In this document: positions 1-6,756 of the stretch, piece after piece
Layout of the letters: the number at the start of each line of letters is the position of its first letter
Numbering within the stretch: the first letter of the stretch is position 1
Source of the DNA: Lachnospiraceae bacterium UBA7027
GTDB taxonomy: Bacteria > Bacillota > Clostridia > Lachnospirales > Lachnospiraceae
Reading direction: 5' to 3'
Length of the DNA stretch: 21,767 bases
Assembly: GCA_002494135.1 (NCBI GenBank)
Contig: DLBG01000022.1
Location: 1 to 21,767 of the forward strand
Translations under genes and position numbers: made by a program
The notes under the pieces: model-generated
Told to the model about the DNA's origin: nothing
The model's database searches: none
What the model saw: the letters and a program-made list of their open reading frames with translations, nothing else

Positions 1-1176
1 GGCGTAGTTACCATCAATATGCCGAGAATCGCTTATCTTTCCGCAAACGAAGGTGAGTTCTTCAAACGTCTTGACCGTATGATGGACATCTCCGCAAGAA
101 GCTTAAAGATTAAGAGAGGCGTTATTTCCAAACTTCTTGAAGAAGGACTTTATCCTTACACCAAGAGATATCTGGGAAGCTTTGACAATCATTTCTCCAC
201 CATCGGACTTGTCGGCATGAACGAAGCAGGCCTTAACGCAAACTGGTTAAGAGCCGATATGTCGGATCCGAAGACACAGGAGTTTACCAAGAAAGTATTG
301 AATCACATGAGAGACCGTCTCTCCGATTATCAGGAGCAGTACGGAGATCTTTACAACTTAGAGGCAACTCCCGCAGAGAGTACCGCTTATCGTTTTGCAA
401 AGCATGACCGCAAGAGATGGCCGAGCATCAAGACCGCAGGAAAGCCCGGAGATACTCCTTACTACACCAACTCCTCCCACCTGCCTGTTGACTATACCAC
501 CGATGTATACGATGCACTGGACATTCAGGATGAGTTACAGACGCTGTATACTTCCGGAACCGTATTCCATGCATTCCTTGGTGAGAAACTTCCCGACTGG
601 AAAGCAGCGGAGAAACTGGTTCGTTCCATCGCAGAGAACTACAAGCTTCCGTACTATACCATGTCTCCGACCTACTCCATCTGCAGGGAGCACGGATATC
701 TTGCCGGAGAGCAGTATTCCTGCCCGACCTGCGGCGCAAAGACCGAGGTTTACAGCCGTATCACCGGATATTACAGACCGGTTCAGAACTGGAACGACGG
801 TAAGTTACAGGAATTCAAGAACCGTACCGAATATGATATGGATCGTTCCGCAGCACATAAAATCAAGTCTCCCGTAAAGACCGTGGTAACCGTTACCGGA
901 GAAGGGGAGAATATGGATGTGAAAGTACAGGAACCCGCTTCCGGAAAACTCCTTTTTGTAACTCCGACCTGCCCGAACTGCAAACTGGCAAAAGAGTATC
1001 TGAAGGATGAAGATTTTACGGTGGTTGATGCAACCGAGAACGTGGATCTTGCAAAGAAATACGGTATTATGACCGCACCCACTCTGGTAATTGTGGACGG
1101 AGAGAAGACAGAGAAATTTGTCAATGCATCAAACATTAAGAAATATGTGGATGACAAAATGACGGTGAATGCGTAA
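1..1176 (+). CDS. nrdD: Anaerobic (class III) ribonucleoside-triphosphate reductase, 3' part, with fused C-terminal redoxin domain
   Basis: The reading frame is open from base 1 (GVVTIN then MPRIAYL), so the gene starts upstream and the ATG at 19 is internal. NrdD reduces ribonucleoside triphosphates to dNTPs without oxygen, using a glycyl radical installed by the activase NrdG. A C-x2-H plus CPTC zinc site (ICREHGYL, CPTCG, near 681-732) is followed by RITGYYRP, whose glycine codon at 766-768 is the expected glycyl-radical site. Beyond the usual NrdD end there is a linker and a thioredoxin/glutaredoxin-like domain (about 940-1160) with CPNC at 970-981 and a likely cis-Pro loop, MTAPTLVI. Inference: the fused redoxin supplies electrons to the active-site disulfide, as thioredoxin-type reductants do for some NrdD subclasses, in place of formate. 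The N-terminal half, with the substrate cysteines, is outside the window. No nrdG follows; a terminator does. Confidence 0.93.
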   Translation, partial: GVVTINMPRIAYLSANEGEFFKRLDRMMDISARSLKIKRGVISKLLEEGLYPYTKRYLGSFDNHFSTIGLVGMNEAGLNANWLRADMSDPKTQEFTKKVLNHMRDRLSDYQEQYGDLYNLEATPAESTAYRFAKHDRKRWPSIKTAGKPGDTPYYTNSSHLPVDYTTDVYDALDIQDELQTLYTSGTVFHAFLGEKLPDWKAAEKLVRSIAENYKLPYYTMSPTYSICREHGYLAGEQYSCPTCGAKTEVYSRITGYYRPVQNWNDGKLQEFKNRTEYDMDRSAAHKIKSPVKTVVTVTGEGENMDVKVQEPASGKLLFVTPTCPNCKLAKEYLKDEDFTVVDATENVDLAKKYGIMTAPTLVIVDGEKTEKFVNASNIKKYVDDKMTVNA

Positions 1177-1178
1177 TC

Positions 1179-1186
1179 AGAGGAGG
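1179..1186 (+). other. Orphan Shine-Dalgarno sequence after nrdD
   Basis: AGAGGAGG is a near-perfect ribosome binding site three bases after the nrdD stop (1174-1176). No ATG, GTG or TTG follows at usable spacing, and the next ATG (1219) is about 30 bases away and runs straight into the terminator. It may be a relic of a lost downstream gene (nrdG is the usual partner) or chance in a purine-rich tail. Confidence 0.4.
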
Positions 1187-1222
1187 ATTCGTATAAACCG
1201 GTAGCAATCCGCAAGGATGAAG

Positions 1223-1248
1223 GGGCGTCCCTCAGGGACGCCCTTTTT
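1223..1248 (+). terminator. Rho-independent terminator after nrdD
   Basis: GGGCGTCCC (1223-1231), loop TCA, GGGACGCCC (1235-1243), then TTTTT (1244-1248). A 9-bp GC-rich perfect stem with a U-tract is a textbook intrinsic terminator. It separates the nrdD unit from pyrF. Confidence 0.93.
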
Positions 1249-1269
1249 ATGTAAAATAGACAAAAAAAA

Positions 1270-1317
1270 GAGGGCAAAATAGGCAATTCTAATCAAAAGG
1301 GAAAAGTCGTTGCCCTC
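1270..1317. repeat. 8-bp inverted repeat upstream of pyrF
   Basis: GAGGGCAA (1270-1277) and TTGCCCTC (1310-1317) are perfect reverse complements separated by 32 bases of A-rich sequence. The right arm overlaps the proposed -35 element. It could be an operator or a chance dyad. I see no PyrR-type binding loop here. Confidence 0.4.
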
Positions 1318-1338
1318 ATGCACCAAACAGTATAAAAT
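1310..1338 (+). promoter_or_regulatory. Probable sigma-A promoter for pyrF
   Basis: TTGCCC (1310-1315), a 17-base spacer, then TAAAAT (1333-1338), about 38 bases upstream of the pyrF ATG and downstream of the nrdD terminator. A small dyad, CAGTA (1328-1332) / TACTG (1341-1345), brackets the -10 and could bind a regulator. Both hexamers are imperfect, so the call is moderate. Confidence 0.5.
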
Positions 1339-1375
1339 ATTACTGTATGTAAAAAAATAATGGGGGTAGTATGGG

Positions 1376-2314
1376 ATGATCAATCGTCTGCTCAAAGAAA
1401 TTCAGAAGAAAAACGCACCCATCGTGGTGGGTTTGGACCCTACCATGAAGTTTATTCCGGAGCATATTAAGCAGAAAGCTTTCTCGGTTTACGGAGAGAC
1501 ACTTCAGGGCGCGGGAGAGGCCATCTGGCAGTTTAACAAAGGAATCGTGGATGCCGTTTACGAACTGGTACCTGCGGTAAAACCCCAGATTGCCATGTAT
1601 GAGCAATTCGGAATCGAAGGACTAATCGCTTACAAAAAGACCATAGATTACTGTAAGTCCAAAGGTCTGGTTGTAATCGGAGATATCAAAAGAGGAGATA
1701 TCGGCTCCACCTCAACGGCTTACGCGATAGGCCATTTGGGAAAGGTTCAGATCGGAAGCGAAACATACGCTCCGTTTGATGAAGATTTTGCAACCGTCAA
1801 TCCTTATCTCGGAACCGACGGAGTGAAGCCCTTCATTGATGTATGCAGGGAAGAGAAAAAGGGAATTTTTGTTCTGGTGAAAACATCCAATCCCAGTTCG
1901 GGAGAATTCCAGGACCGCCTCATCGCGGACGCGGACAACAGGCCTTTATACGAAATCGTCGGCAGACAGGTTGACGAATGGGGTAAGGACTGCATGGGCG
2001 AGAATTACAGTTATGTAGGTGCCGTTGTCGGTGCAACCTATCCGGAAATGGGAAAAGTTTTAAGAAGCCTGATGCCGAAGACACTGATTCTGGTGCCAGG
2101 CTACGGAGCACAGGGCGGTAAGGGTGCCGATCTGGTTCACTTCTTTAACGAAGACGGACTCGGAGCCATTGTCAATTCCTCCCGCGGAATTATCGCCGCA
2201 TATCAGAACGACAAATACAAGGATACCTATTCTCCTGTGAATTACGCGGATGCCGCACGTGCCGCGGTAATCGATATGAAAGAAGATTTGGCAGCAGCAC
2301 TCGGCAACAACTAA
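1376..2314 (+). CDS. pyrF: Orotidine-5'-phosphate decarboxylase, subfamily 2
   Basis: It decarboxylates OMP to UMP, the last step of de novo pyrimidine synthesis, in the cytoplasm. The 312-residue length fits the longer subfamily 2 enzymes rather than the roughly 230-residue bacterial type. VVGLDPT (D21) opens the first beta strand. The catalytic signature DIKRGDIGS places D103, K105 and D108 as expected for the Asp-Lys-Asp charge network. A late PGYGAQGG segment matches the phosphate-binding loop. A G-rich SD (GGGGG, 1362-1366) lies nine bases before the ATG; the ATG at 1371 is out of frame. It is the first gene of its unit. The preceding enzyme gene, pyrE, lies 12 kb downstream, so the pathway is split. 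Confidence 0.95.
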   Translation: MINRLLKEIQKKNAPIVVGLDPTMKFIPEHIKQKAFSVYGETLQGAGEAIWQFNKGIVDAVYELVPAVKPQIAMYEQFGIEGLIAYKKTIDYCKSKGLVVIGDIKRGDIGSTSTAYAIGHLGKVQIGSETYAPFDEDFATVNPYLGTDGVKPFIDVCREEKKGIFVLVKTSNPSSGEFQDRLIADADNRPLYEIVGRQVDEWGKDCMGENYSYVGAVVGATYPEMGKVLRSLMPKTLILVPGYGAQGGKGADLVHFFNEDGLGAIVNSSRGIIAAYQNDKYKDTYSPVNYADAARAAVIDMKEDLAAALGNN

Positions 2315-2339
2315 TTCAAAAACGAATCGAGGTTCAATC

Positions 2340-5210
2340 ATGAAAAGAATGATAAAAAAAGGAATTCTGTTCGTTGTATCCACAATCTGGGTTATGACAG
2401 CATGCTCCTGCCTGCGTACGCAGACCGACGTGACCATCAAACGAAGCGGCAAAGCGGTTGTTACCGCGGAAGTTCTTATGGATGATGAGTCCGTGAAGGA
2501 AAACTACGGTATGCCCACCAACTTCTATGATGCTGTGGAAGGCGATTTCCGTTTTTCCAGAGTAACAAGCTGGGACAAGCAGTATACTTCCGAACAGTAC
2601 GACGGATTAAATTATATCGGGATTAAAATTTCCAAGGAAGCGGAGAAGAAAGAAGTCGGAGCGGCTCTTTCCGCTCTGTACGGCGATTATGCGAAGATTG
2701 ATTATGATGATTCGAACTTCTTCGGAAACCGTAAAATCACAATCAAGGTTTATGGCAACGGCAACCGTCTTCAGGAAGAAGAACTTCAAAGCGCCCTGGC
2801 CGGCGGAGTACTGTCCACACTGACCGTTTCCGTTCCCGGCTCCATCAAGAGTACTACGGGAAATAAAATCTCCGACAACCGGATTCAGATGGATTTAACA
2901 CCGATCCTTACCGGAGAAATCACCGATCTTTCCGCGGAGATTAAGTTCTTTGACTGGACCTTCTTTATTCCGATTGCGATTGCGGTAGTGGTTATTACCG
3001 CAGCGGCGATTGTGATTTTAGGCAAAGTAAACAAAGAGAAAAAATTAAACGCAGGTCTTACCTCCATTAAGCTTGACAAGAAGTCTGCAAAGGCCGCACG
3101 CAGCGGTATGGGCGGCTTCGGCGGAGGAATCGGCGAGGGACCGGATGATTTTGATCCCAAACCTAAGAAATCTTCCATGTTTGCAAAGAAGACCCCGAAA
3201 TATACGCCCACGGAAACTTCAGCCGCACCGGCAGCAGCACCTGCACCGGCACCCGCACCTTCCGTGGCGGCAAAGAGCACACCCGCTCCGATGGGAAGAC
3301 CCGCACCCGCGAAAACTCCCACGGCACCGGCGCCTGCAGCTCCCATGGGAGCACCTGCAGAGCCCGTGGCAAGTCCTTCTCCCAGAATGATGAGAAGAAG
3401 ACCGTCACCTTCCACCTTTACGGCAGAACCTGCACCCGCACCCGTACAGAGTGCTCCCGCAGAATCCGAATACACACAGCCCGTGGCAGAAACAGCAGCA
3501 CCTGCGGCAGAAGAGAAACCTTCCTATACTGCAGGCAGTGCGAAAGCATCTTACGGAGCAGCCAAACCGGAATTCACTTATCAGGCCGGTACCGCAAGAT
3601 CGACTGCACCGGTGGAACCCGAACTTGTTGATTACTCCGTACATGAAACCGGTGGAGATTCCTTCTATGTTCCCAAGTCGGAATATACGACAAACGGCCT
3701 CGAGGATCAGACTTCCGAGACCATGGATTACGGCAGCAACCTCTTAAAGAGAGAGGCGAAGGAAATCAATACTTCTTCCTCCGCAAGTGCAAGAATTTCT
3801 TCCGGCGGATCCGCTTCTTCCGGAGGCTATGTGGCAGGCGGTGCGAAGTTCAACAAGGCAGAAGGCAGCGTAAAATCCCTCGGAAGCGGGACTACCGCAT
3901 TTTCGCCGAGAAGTACGGCTCCGAATTTCCAGTACTTTGTACCCGGTTATCATGAAGAACATAAACCGGCCGAAAACGCACAGGAGCTCGAAAAGGGCAG
4001 TACCGTATTTGCTCCGAGAAGCACGGCTCCGAATATGGATTATTTTATGCCCGGTCATCATGAGGAACATGAAAAGGCAAACAATGTTCAGGAACTCGAG
4101 AAGGGCAGCACCGTATTTTCGCCGAGAAGTACGGCTCCGAATATCGGCTACGGTACTTATGATTATGTAAAAGAAGAAGATGAGAAGGAAATCATCGATC
4201 CGTTCCATGTGGAGGAAGAGAAGAAACCGACTCCGACAAGTACCCTCTTTACCCCGAGAAGCACGGCACCCAATCTTTCTTACGGCAAGAAGGATGATTT
4301 TGTGGAAGAGACTTATGCTCCCGCTAAGGATCCGTTCTTTGAAAAGGATGCCGATGTATCCTTATCCGATTACGAAGGAACCAATCCCCAGCCTTATGAA
4401 GAGAATGCGTACGGCGCAGGATATGATGATTCCTATTACGACGGATATGAGAACAACGGTTATGATAACGGCAGCTATGATAACGGAAGCTATGACGACG
4501 GCGGTTATGATAACGGCAGCTATGACAACTCCTACGATACCGGATATGAATCAAACGACGGATACTACGAACAGTCCGAAGAATATTATGAAGAGCCGCA
4601 GTCTCAGGGCGCTTCCATCTACAATACGAACGGTTACGAGGATACCGGTTATCAGTCCGCAAATGTCGGACGCAGCGAGAAATCCGCAGCCATTAAAGAA
4701 GCATACGGCGGAAGCAAGTTAGGAACCGGAGCATATGTCGGAGGTGCCGCTACGGGCGCAACCATCGGCAGAAGCGTAAACAATGTAGGCGGTTATGTCG
4801 ATCCCGAAATGGTAAATACGAGCTCCTACGGTTCCGATCCCTTCTCCGGATCACCTCTTCCGAAACTCGGCGAGGCCGGTGCGGGCGGCGGCGGAATGTT
4901 CTCCTTTGACGCAACCGGTACTTTCGGAGGTTCCTCAACTTCGCAGGGCGGTTTCGGTTCTTCCCAGAGCAGCTTCGGCTCCTCACAGGGAGGTTTCGGT
5001 TCTGCATCTTCGGGAGGATTCGGATCCGGAAGCAGCTATTCGTCTTCCACCTACGGAAAGAAGTTTTCTTCCGGCGGAACCGGCAAGTTTGATTTCAGTG
5101 CGGCATCCGGAAACCGGAAATGTCCGTTCTGCAAAGAGCCGATCCGTGATGACGACACGTTCTGCGTAGCCTGCGGAGCAGAGCTTTCCAGACCGTACGG
5201 GTCCTTCTAA
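2340..5210 (+). CDS. Large membrane-anchored protein: LppM-like ectodomain, TM helix, disordered repeats, C-terminal zinc ribbon
   Basis: 956 residues, function unknown. The N-terminus is a signal-like segment ending VMTACSC; C22 could be a weak lipobox cysteine (M at -3). Residues about 25-200 resemble the DUF3153/LppM ectodomain (TDVTIKRSGKAVV near the start; tentative recognition). A hydrophobic helix at about 207-229 ends in GKVNKEKK, giving an N-out, C-in topology. The cytoplasmic tail is a Pro/Ala-rich stretch (about 290-400), four FxPRSTAPN motifs (521-645), an acidic Tyr/Asp/Asn/Gly repeat (about 693-750), a Gly/Ser/Phe stretch (about 860-905), and a zinc ribbon with C928-x2-C931-x10-C942-x2-C945. 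SD GAGG (2329-2332) is 7 bases before the ATG. It begins 25 bases after pyrF and probably shares its transcript. Inference: a surface sensor or scaffold with a cytoplasmic interaction tail. Confidence 0.85.
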   Translation: MKRMIKKGILFVVSTIWVMTACSCLRTQTDVTIKRSGKAVVTAEVLMDDESVKENYGMPTNFYDAVEGDFRFSRVTSWDKQYTSEQYDGLNYIGIKISKEAEKKEVGAALSALYGDYAKIDYDDSNFFGNRKITIKVYGNGNRLQEEELQSALAGGVLSTLTVSVPGSIKSTTGNKISDNRIQMDLTPILTGEITDLSAEIKFFDWTFFIPIAIAVVVITAAAIVILGKVNKEKKLNAGLTSIKLDKKSAKAARSGMGGFGGGIGEGPDDFDPKPKKSSMFAKKTPKYTPTETSAAPAAAPAPAPAPSVAAKSTPAPMGRPAPAKTPTAPAPAAPMGAPAEPVASPSPRMMRRRPSPSTFTAEPAPAPVQSAPAESEYTQPVAETAAPAAEEKPSYTAGSAKASYGAAKPEFTYQAGTARSTAPVEPELVDYSVHETGGDSFYVPKSEYTTNGLEDQTSETMDYGSNLLKREAKEINTSSSASARISSGGSASSGGYVAGGAKFNKAEGSVKSLGSGTTAFSPRSTAPNFQYFVPGYHEEHKPAENAQELEKGSTVFAPRSTAPNMDYFMPGHHEEHEKANNVQELEKGSTVFSPRSTAPNIGYGTYDYVKEEDEKEIIDPFHVEEEKKPTPTSTLFTPRSTAPNLSYGKKDDFVEETYAPAKDPFFEKDADVSLSDYEGTNPQPYEENAYGAGYDDSYYDGYENNGYDNGSYDNGSYDDGGYDNGSYDNSYDTGYESNDGYYEQSEEYYEEPQSQGASIYNTNGYEDTGYQSANVGRSEKSAAIKEAYGGSKLGTGAYVGGAATGATIGRSVNNVGGYVDPEMVNTSSYGSDPFSGSPLPKLGEAGAGGGGMFSFDATGTFGGSSTSQGGFGSSQSSFGSSQGGFGSASSGGFGSGSSYSSSTYGKKFSSGGTGKFDFSAASGNRKCPFCKEPIRDDDTFCVACGAELSRPYGSF
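3900..4274 (+). repeat. Coding repeat: four FxPRSTAPN motifs, 36-residue period
   Basis: FSPRSTAPN (3900-3926), FAPRSTAPN (4008-4034), FSPRSTAPN (4116-4142) and FTPRSTAPN (4248-4274) lie inside the zinc-ribbon protein. The first three are spaced exactly 108 bases apart, the last 132. Between motifs 1-2 and 2-3 the linker is also conserved (a Y/H-H-E-E-H core, then QELEKGSTV). A degenerate precursor, RSTAP, occurs earlier near base 3597. Confidence 0.9.
4419..4590 (+). repeat. Coding low-complexity repeat: Tyr-Asp-Asn-Gly-Ser
   Basis: Short tandem units such as NGYDNGSYDNGSYDDGGYDN, rich in Tyr, Asp, Asn and Gly, in the cytoplasmic tail of the same protein. DNA copies (tatgataacggcagc and variants) are imperfect, so this is protein-level repetition and not a recent tandem duplication. 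Confidence 0.85.
4915..5045 (+). repeat. Coding low-complexity repeat: Gly-Phe-Gly-Ser-Ser-Gln
   Basis: GGFGSS/SSFGSS/GGFGSA units just before the zinc ribbon. Regularly spaced Phe in a Gly/Ser/Gln background looks like a sticker-and-spacer linker, with no folded domain expected. It ends in a Ser/Gly/Lys spacer before C928. Confidence 0.8.
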
Positions 5211-5244
5211 AAAGAACCTTTGCGCAGATAAGAGGGTCGATTGA

Positions 5245-5835
5245 ATGAGCCAGTTTACGAAAAAGGCAATCATTGACAGCTTCATAGAGTTATCCCAGAC
5301 GGTTCCCATTGATAAAATCACCGTAACGATGATTTCCAGGCAGTGCGGAATTAACCGGAACACGTTTTATTATTATTATCAGGACGTGTATTCCCTTCTG
5401 GAGGAGATTATTTATTCAAAGTCCGAGAAACTCTTCCCGGCCTCTTTACAGTTCGGGGAAAGTGACTGGATCAGCAATCTTCGTTTCATGGGACAGTATG
5501 CCAAGAAAAATGAGTCTTTTATCAAGAACATGTATCAGTCCATGGGAAGGGACGCTTTCGGAGATTATATGGTGGATCTGGCGATTCATCCGATCCGTAA
5601 TTATATCGATCATTATGCGGAGAACTTATACCGTGAAAAGGGGCTGACGTTAAAGAAAGAAGACCGTGACAATGCGGCGTATCTGTTTGCAAAAATGTTT
5701 TCCGAAACCACGGTAGACTGGATTCGCGGAAAACGCGGTGCGGATCCAGTGGAAACCATGGAAGAGGCCATCGTCATGATGGACGGTGTGACGGAGAGAA
5801 TCCTCGTAAACATGGCAAAAAAGAATAAAAAATAG
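5245..5835 (+). CDS. TetR/AcrR family transcriptional regulator
   Basis: 196 residues, typical of TetR repressors. The N-terminal helix-turn-helix spans about residues 7-55: AIIDSFIELSQTVPIDKITV, then ISRQCGIN and the recognition helix NRNTFYYYYQD, followed by the bridging LLEEI helix. The C-terminal ligand-binding half has no recognisable ligand motif; the layout resembles DhaS-like TetR proteins. SD AGAGGG (5231-5236) is eight bases before the ATG. It starts 34 bases after the zinc-ribbon gene and ends before a strong terminator. The next unit begins about 160 bases on, so it may control the downstream oxidoreductase/acyl unit, its own unit, or both. No clear palindromic operator was seen in the 5836-5994 gap. 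Confidence 0.93.
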   Translation: MSQFTKKAIIDSFIELSQTVPIDKITVTMISRQCGINRNTFYYYYQDVYSLLEEIIYSKSEKLFPASLQFGESDWISNLRFMGQYAKKNESFIKNMYQSMGRDAFGDYMVDLAIHPIRNYIDHYAENLYREKGLTLKKEDRDNAAYLFAKMFSETTVDWIRGKRGADPVETMEEAIVMMDGVTERILVNMAKKNKK

Positions 5836-5883
5836 AAATTTCGCAGTTTGTTAATAGAAAGTTAATAAAAGTTTACATAATGT

Positions 5884-5915
5884 TTAGGCACTCTGACATA
5901 GAGTGCCTAATTTTT
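5884..5915 (+). terminator. Rho-independent terminator after tetR
   Basis: TTAGGCACTCT (5884-5894), loop GACAT, AGAGTGCCTAA (5900-5910), then TTTTT (5911-5915). An 11-bp perfect stem with a U-tract. It ends the pyrF-zinc ribbon-tetR unit. Confidence 0.94.
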
Positions 5916-5939
5916 ATGCATTTTACTCCAGCCTGTACA

Positions 5940-5968
5940 TTGAGGAAAGAATCGGAATTTGGCACAAT
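5940..5968 (+). promoter_or_regulatory. Probable sigma-A promoter for the oxidoreductase/acyl unit
   Basis: TTGAGG (5940-5945), 17-base spacer, CACAAT (5963-5968), 27 bases upstream of the ATG at 5995 and immediately downstream of the tetR terminator. The spacing is ideal; the hexamers each match consensus at four of six positions. It is the only good candidate before the long run of acyl genes. Confidence 0.55.
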
Positions 5969-5994
5969 GACTATGGTGAATTAGAGGTGAAAAT

Positions 5995-6744
5995 ATGCGT
6001 ATTTTACTGATAAACGGAAGTATGAGGGGAGAGTATTCCTCCTCTCTGAAAATAGCAAGGGCATTTGTGCAGGGTATGGTCAAGGAAGCCGGAGAGGATA
6101 CGGTCGTCACCGAGGTTGCCTTAAAGGATAAAAATATCGATCACTGTCACGGCTGCTTCTGCTGCTGGAAACAGTCCAAAGGCAAATGTGTCATTCATGA
6201 CGACATGGATGAAATCAGAGCCCTGATCATGGAAAGCGACGTCATTATCGAAAGCTTCCCGCTTTATTTCTTCGGACTGCCTTCGAAACTGAAAGCATTC
6301 ATGGACCGCATGATCTGCTTTGTTTCCGAATACCGCGCGGTAAACGGAGATGAATCCACGGGACGTTTCCTTCATGAAATGCGATTTCCGGAACTGATGC
6401 AGAAGAAACTGGTTTTAATCTCCGCATGCGGATACGAAGAAACCGTGGACTGTTACGATTCCGTGCGGCTGCAGTTTGACCGCATCTGCGGACCGAAGGG
6501 ATATACCTTAATTACCGCAGCCCAGGGCGGCATGCTTGCGGAAAAAACATTTGAAAACAAGGTAGCACGCTATCTTACCAAATTCTCCGATGCGGGAGAG
6601 GAATTCGTAAGAACCGGTGAGGTCAGCGAAGAAACCATGAAGAAACTGGAAATTCCGATGCTCGGTCACAACACGTTTGCCAGGGCCATCAACTTAAACT
6701 GGGACGAGCCCGGCGTCGGCCCCTACGGAAAACTGATTCCGTAA
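5995..6744 (+). CDS. Flavodoxin-fold NAD(P)H-dependent oxidoreductase / iron-sulfur flavoprotein-like
   Basis: 249 residues. The N-terminus MRILLINGSMRGEYSSSLKIA is the FMN phosphate-binding loop of NADPH-dependent FMN reductases. A cysteine cluster, C51-x2-C54-x2-C57-x7-C65 (with C56 adjacent), is followed by HDDM. This matches the compact motif that binds a 4Fe-4S cluster in archaeal and clostridial iron-sulfur flavoproteins, although many relatives keep parts of it without a cluster. ESFPLYFFGLPSKLKAFMDR is the conserved second half of the FMN site. The last 70 residues, ending in DEPGVGPYGKLIP, are an extension I do not recognise. SD AGAGGTGA (5983-5990). Substrate unknown. Twelve bases separate it from the acyltransferase, so it is probably cotranscribed with the lipid genes. 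It does not look like an enoyl-ACP reductase of the FabK type (wrong fold). Confidence 0.85.
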   Translation: MRILLINGSMRGEYSSSLKIARAFVQGMVKEAGEDTVVTEVALKDKNIDHCHGCFCCWKQSKGKCVIHDDMDEIRALIMESDVIIESFPLYFFGLPSKLKAFMDRMICFVSEYRAVNGDESTGRFLHEMRFPELMQKKLVLISACGYEETVDCYDSVRLQFDRICGPKGYTLITAAQGGMLAEKTFENKVARYLTKFSDAGEEFVRTGEVSEETMKKLEIPMLGHNTFARAINLNWDEPGVGPYGKLIP

Positions 6745-6756
6745 CAGGAGAATCGG

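Noticed and set aside
1219..1284. 21-codon frame starting at 1219 after the orphan SD
   Set aside because: It is too far from the SD, reads through the terminator stem and U-tract, and has no sign of coding.
1249..1375. pyr attenuator (PyrR loop) upstream of pyrF
   Set aside because: No PyrR binding-loop sequence and no terminator/antiterminator pair; only a simple dyad is present.
2885..4662. Several long open frames on both strands within the repeat-rich protein gene
   Set aside because: Biased Ala/Pro/Gly/Tyr codons keep alternative frames free of stops. The translations are low-complexity Arg/His/Leu-rich shadows.
4419..5045. Repeats considered as a CRISPR array or tandem DNA repeat
   Set aside because: Units are short, imperfect, in frame and encode a continuous protein; no spacers and no cas genes.
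5995..6744. Flavoprotein as the missing enoyl-ACP reductase
   Set aside because: The flavodoxin-type FMN loop and CxxCxxC cluster are unlike FabK (TIM barrel) or FabI/FabL/FabV (SDR-like).
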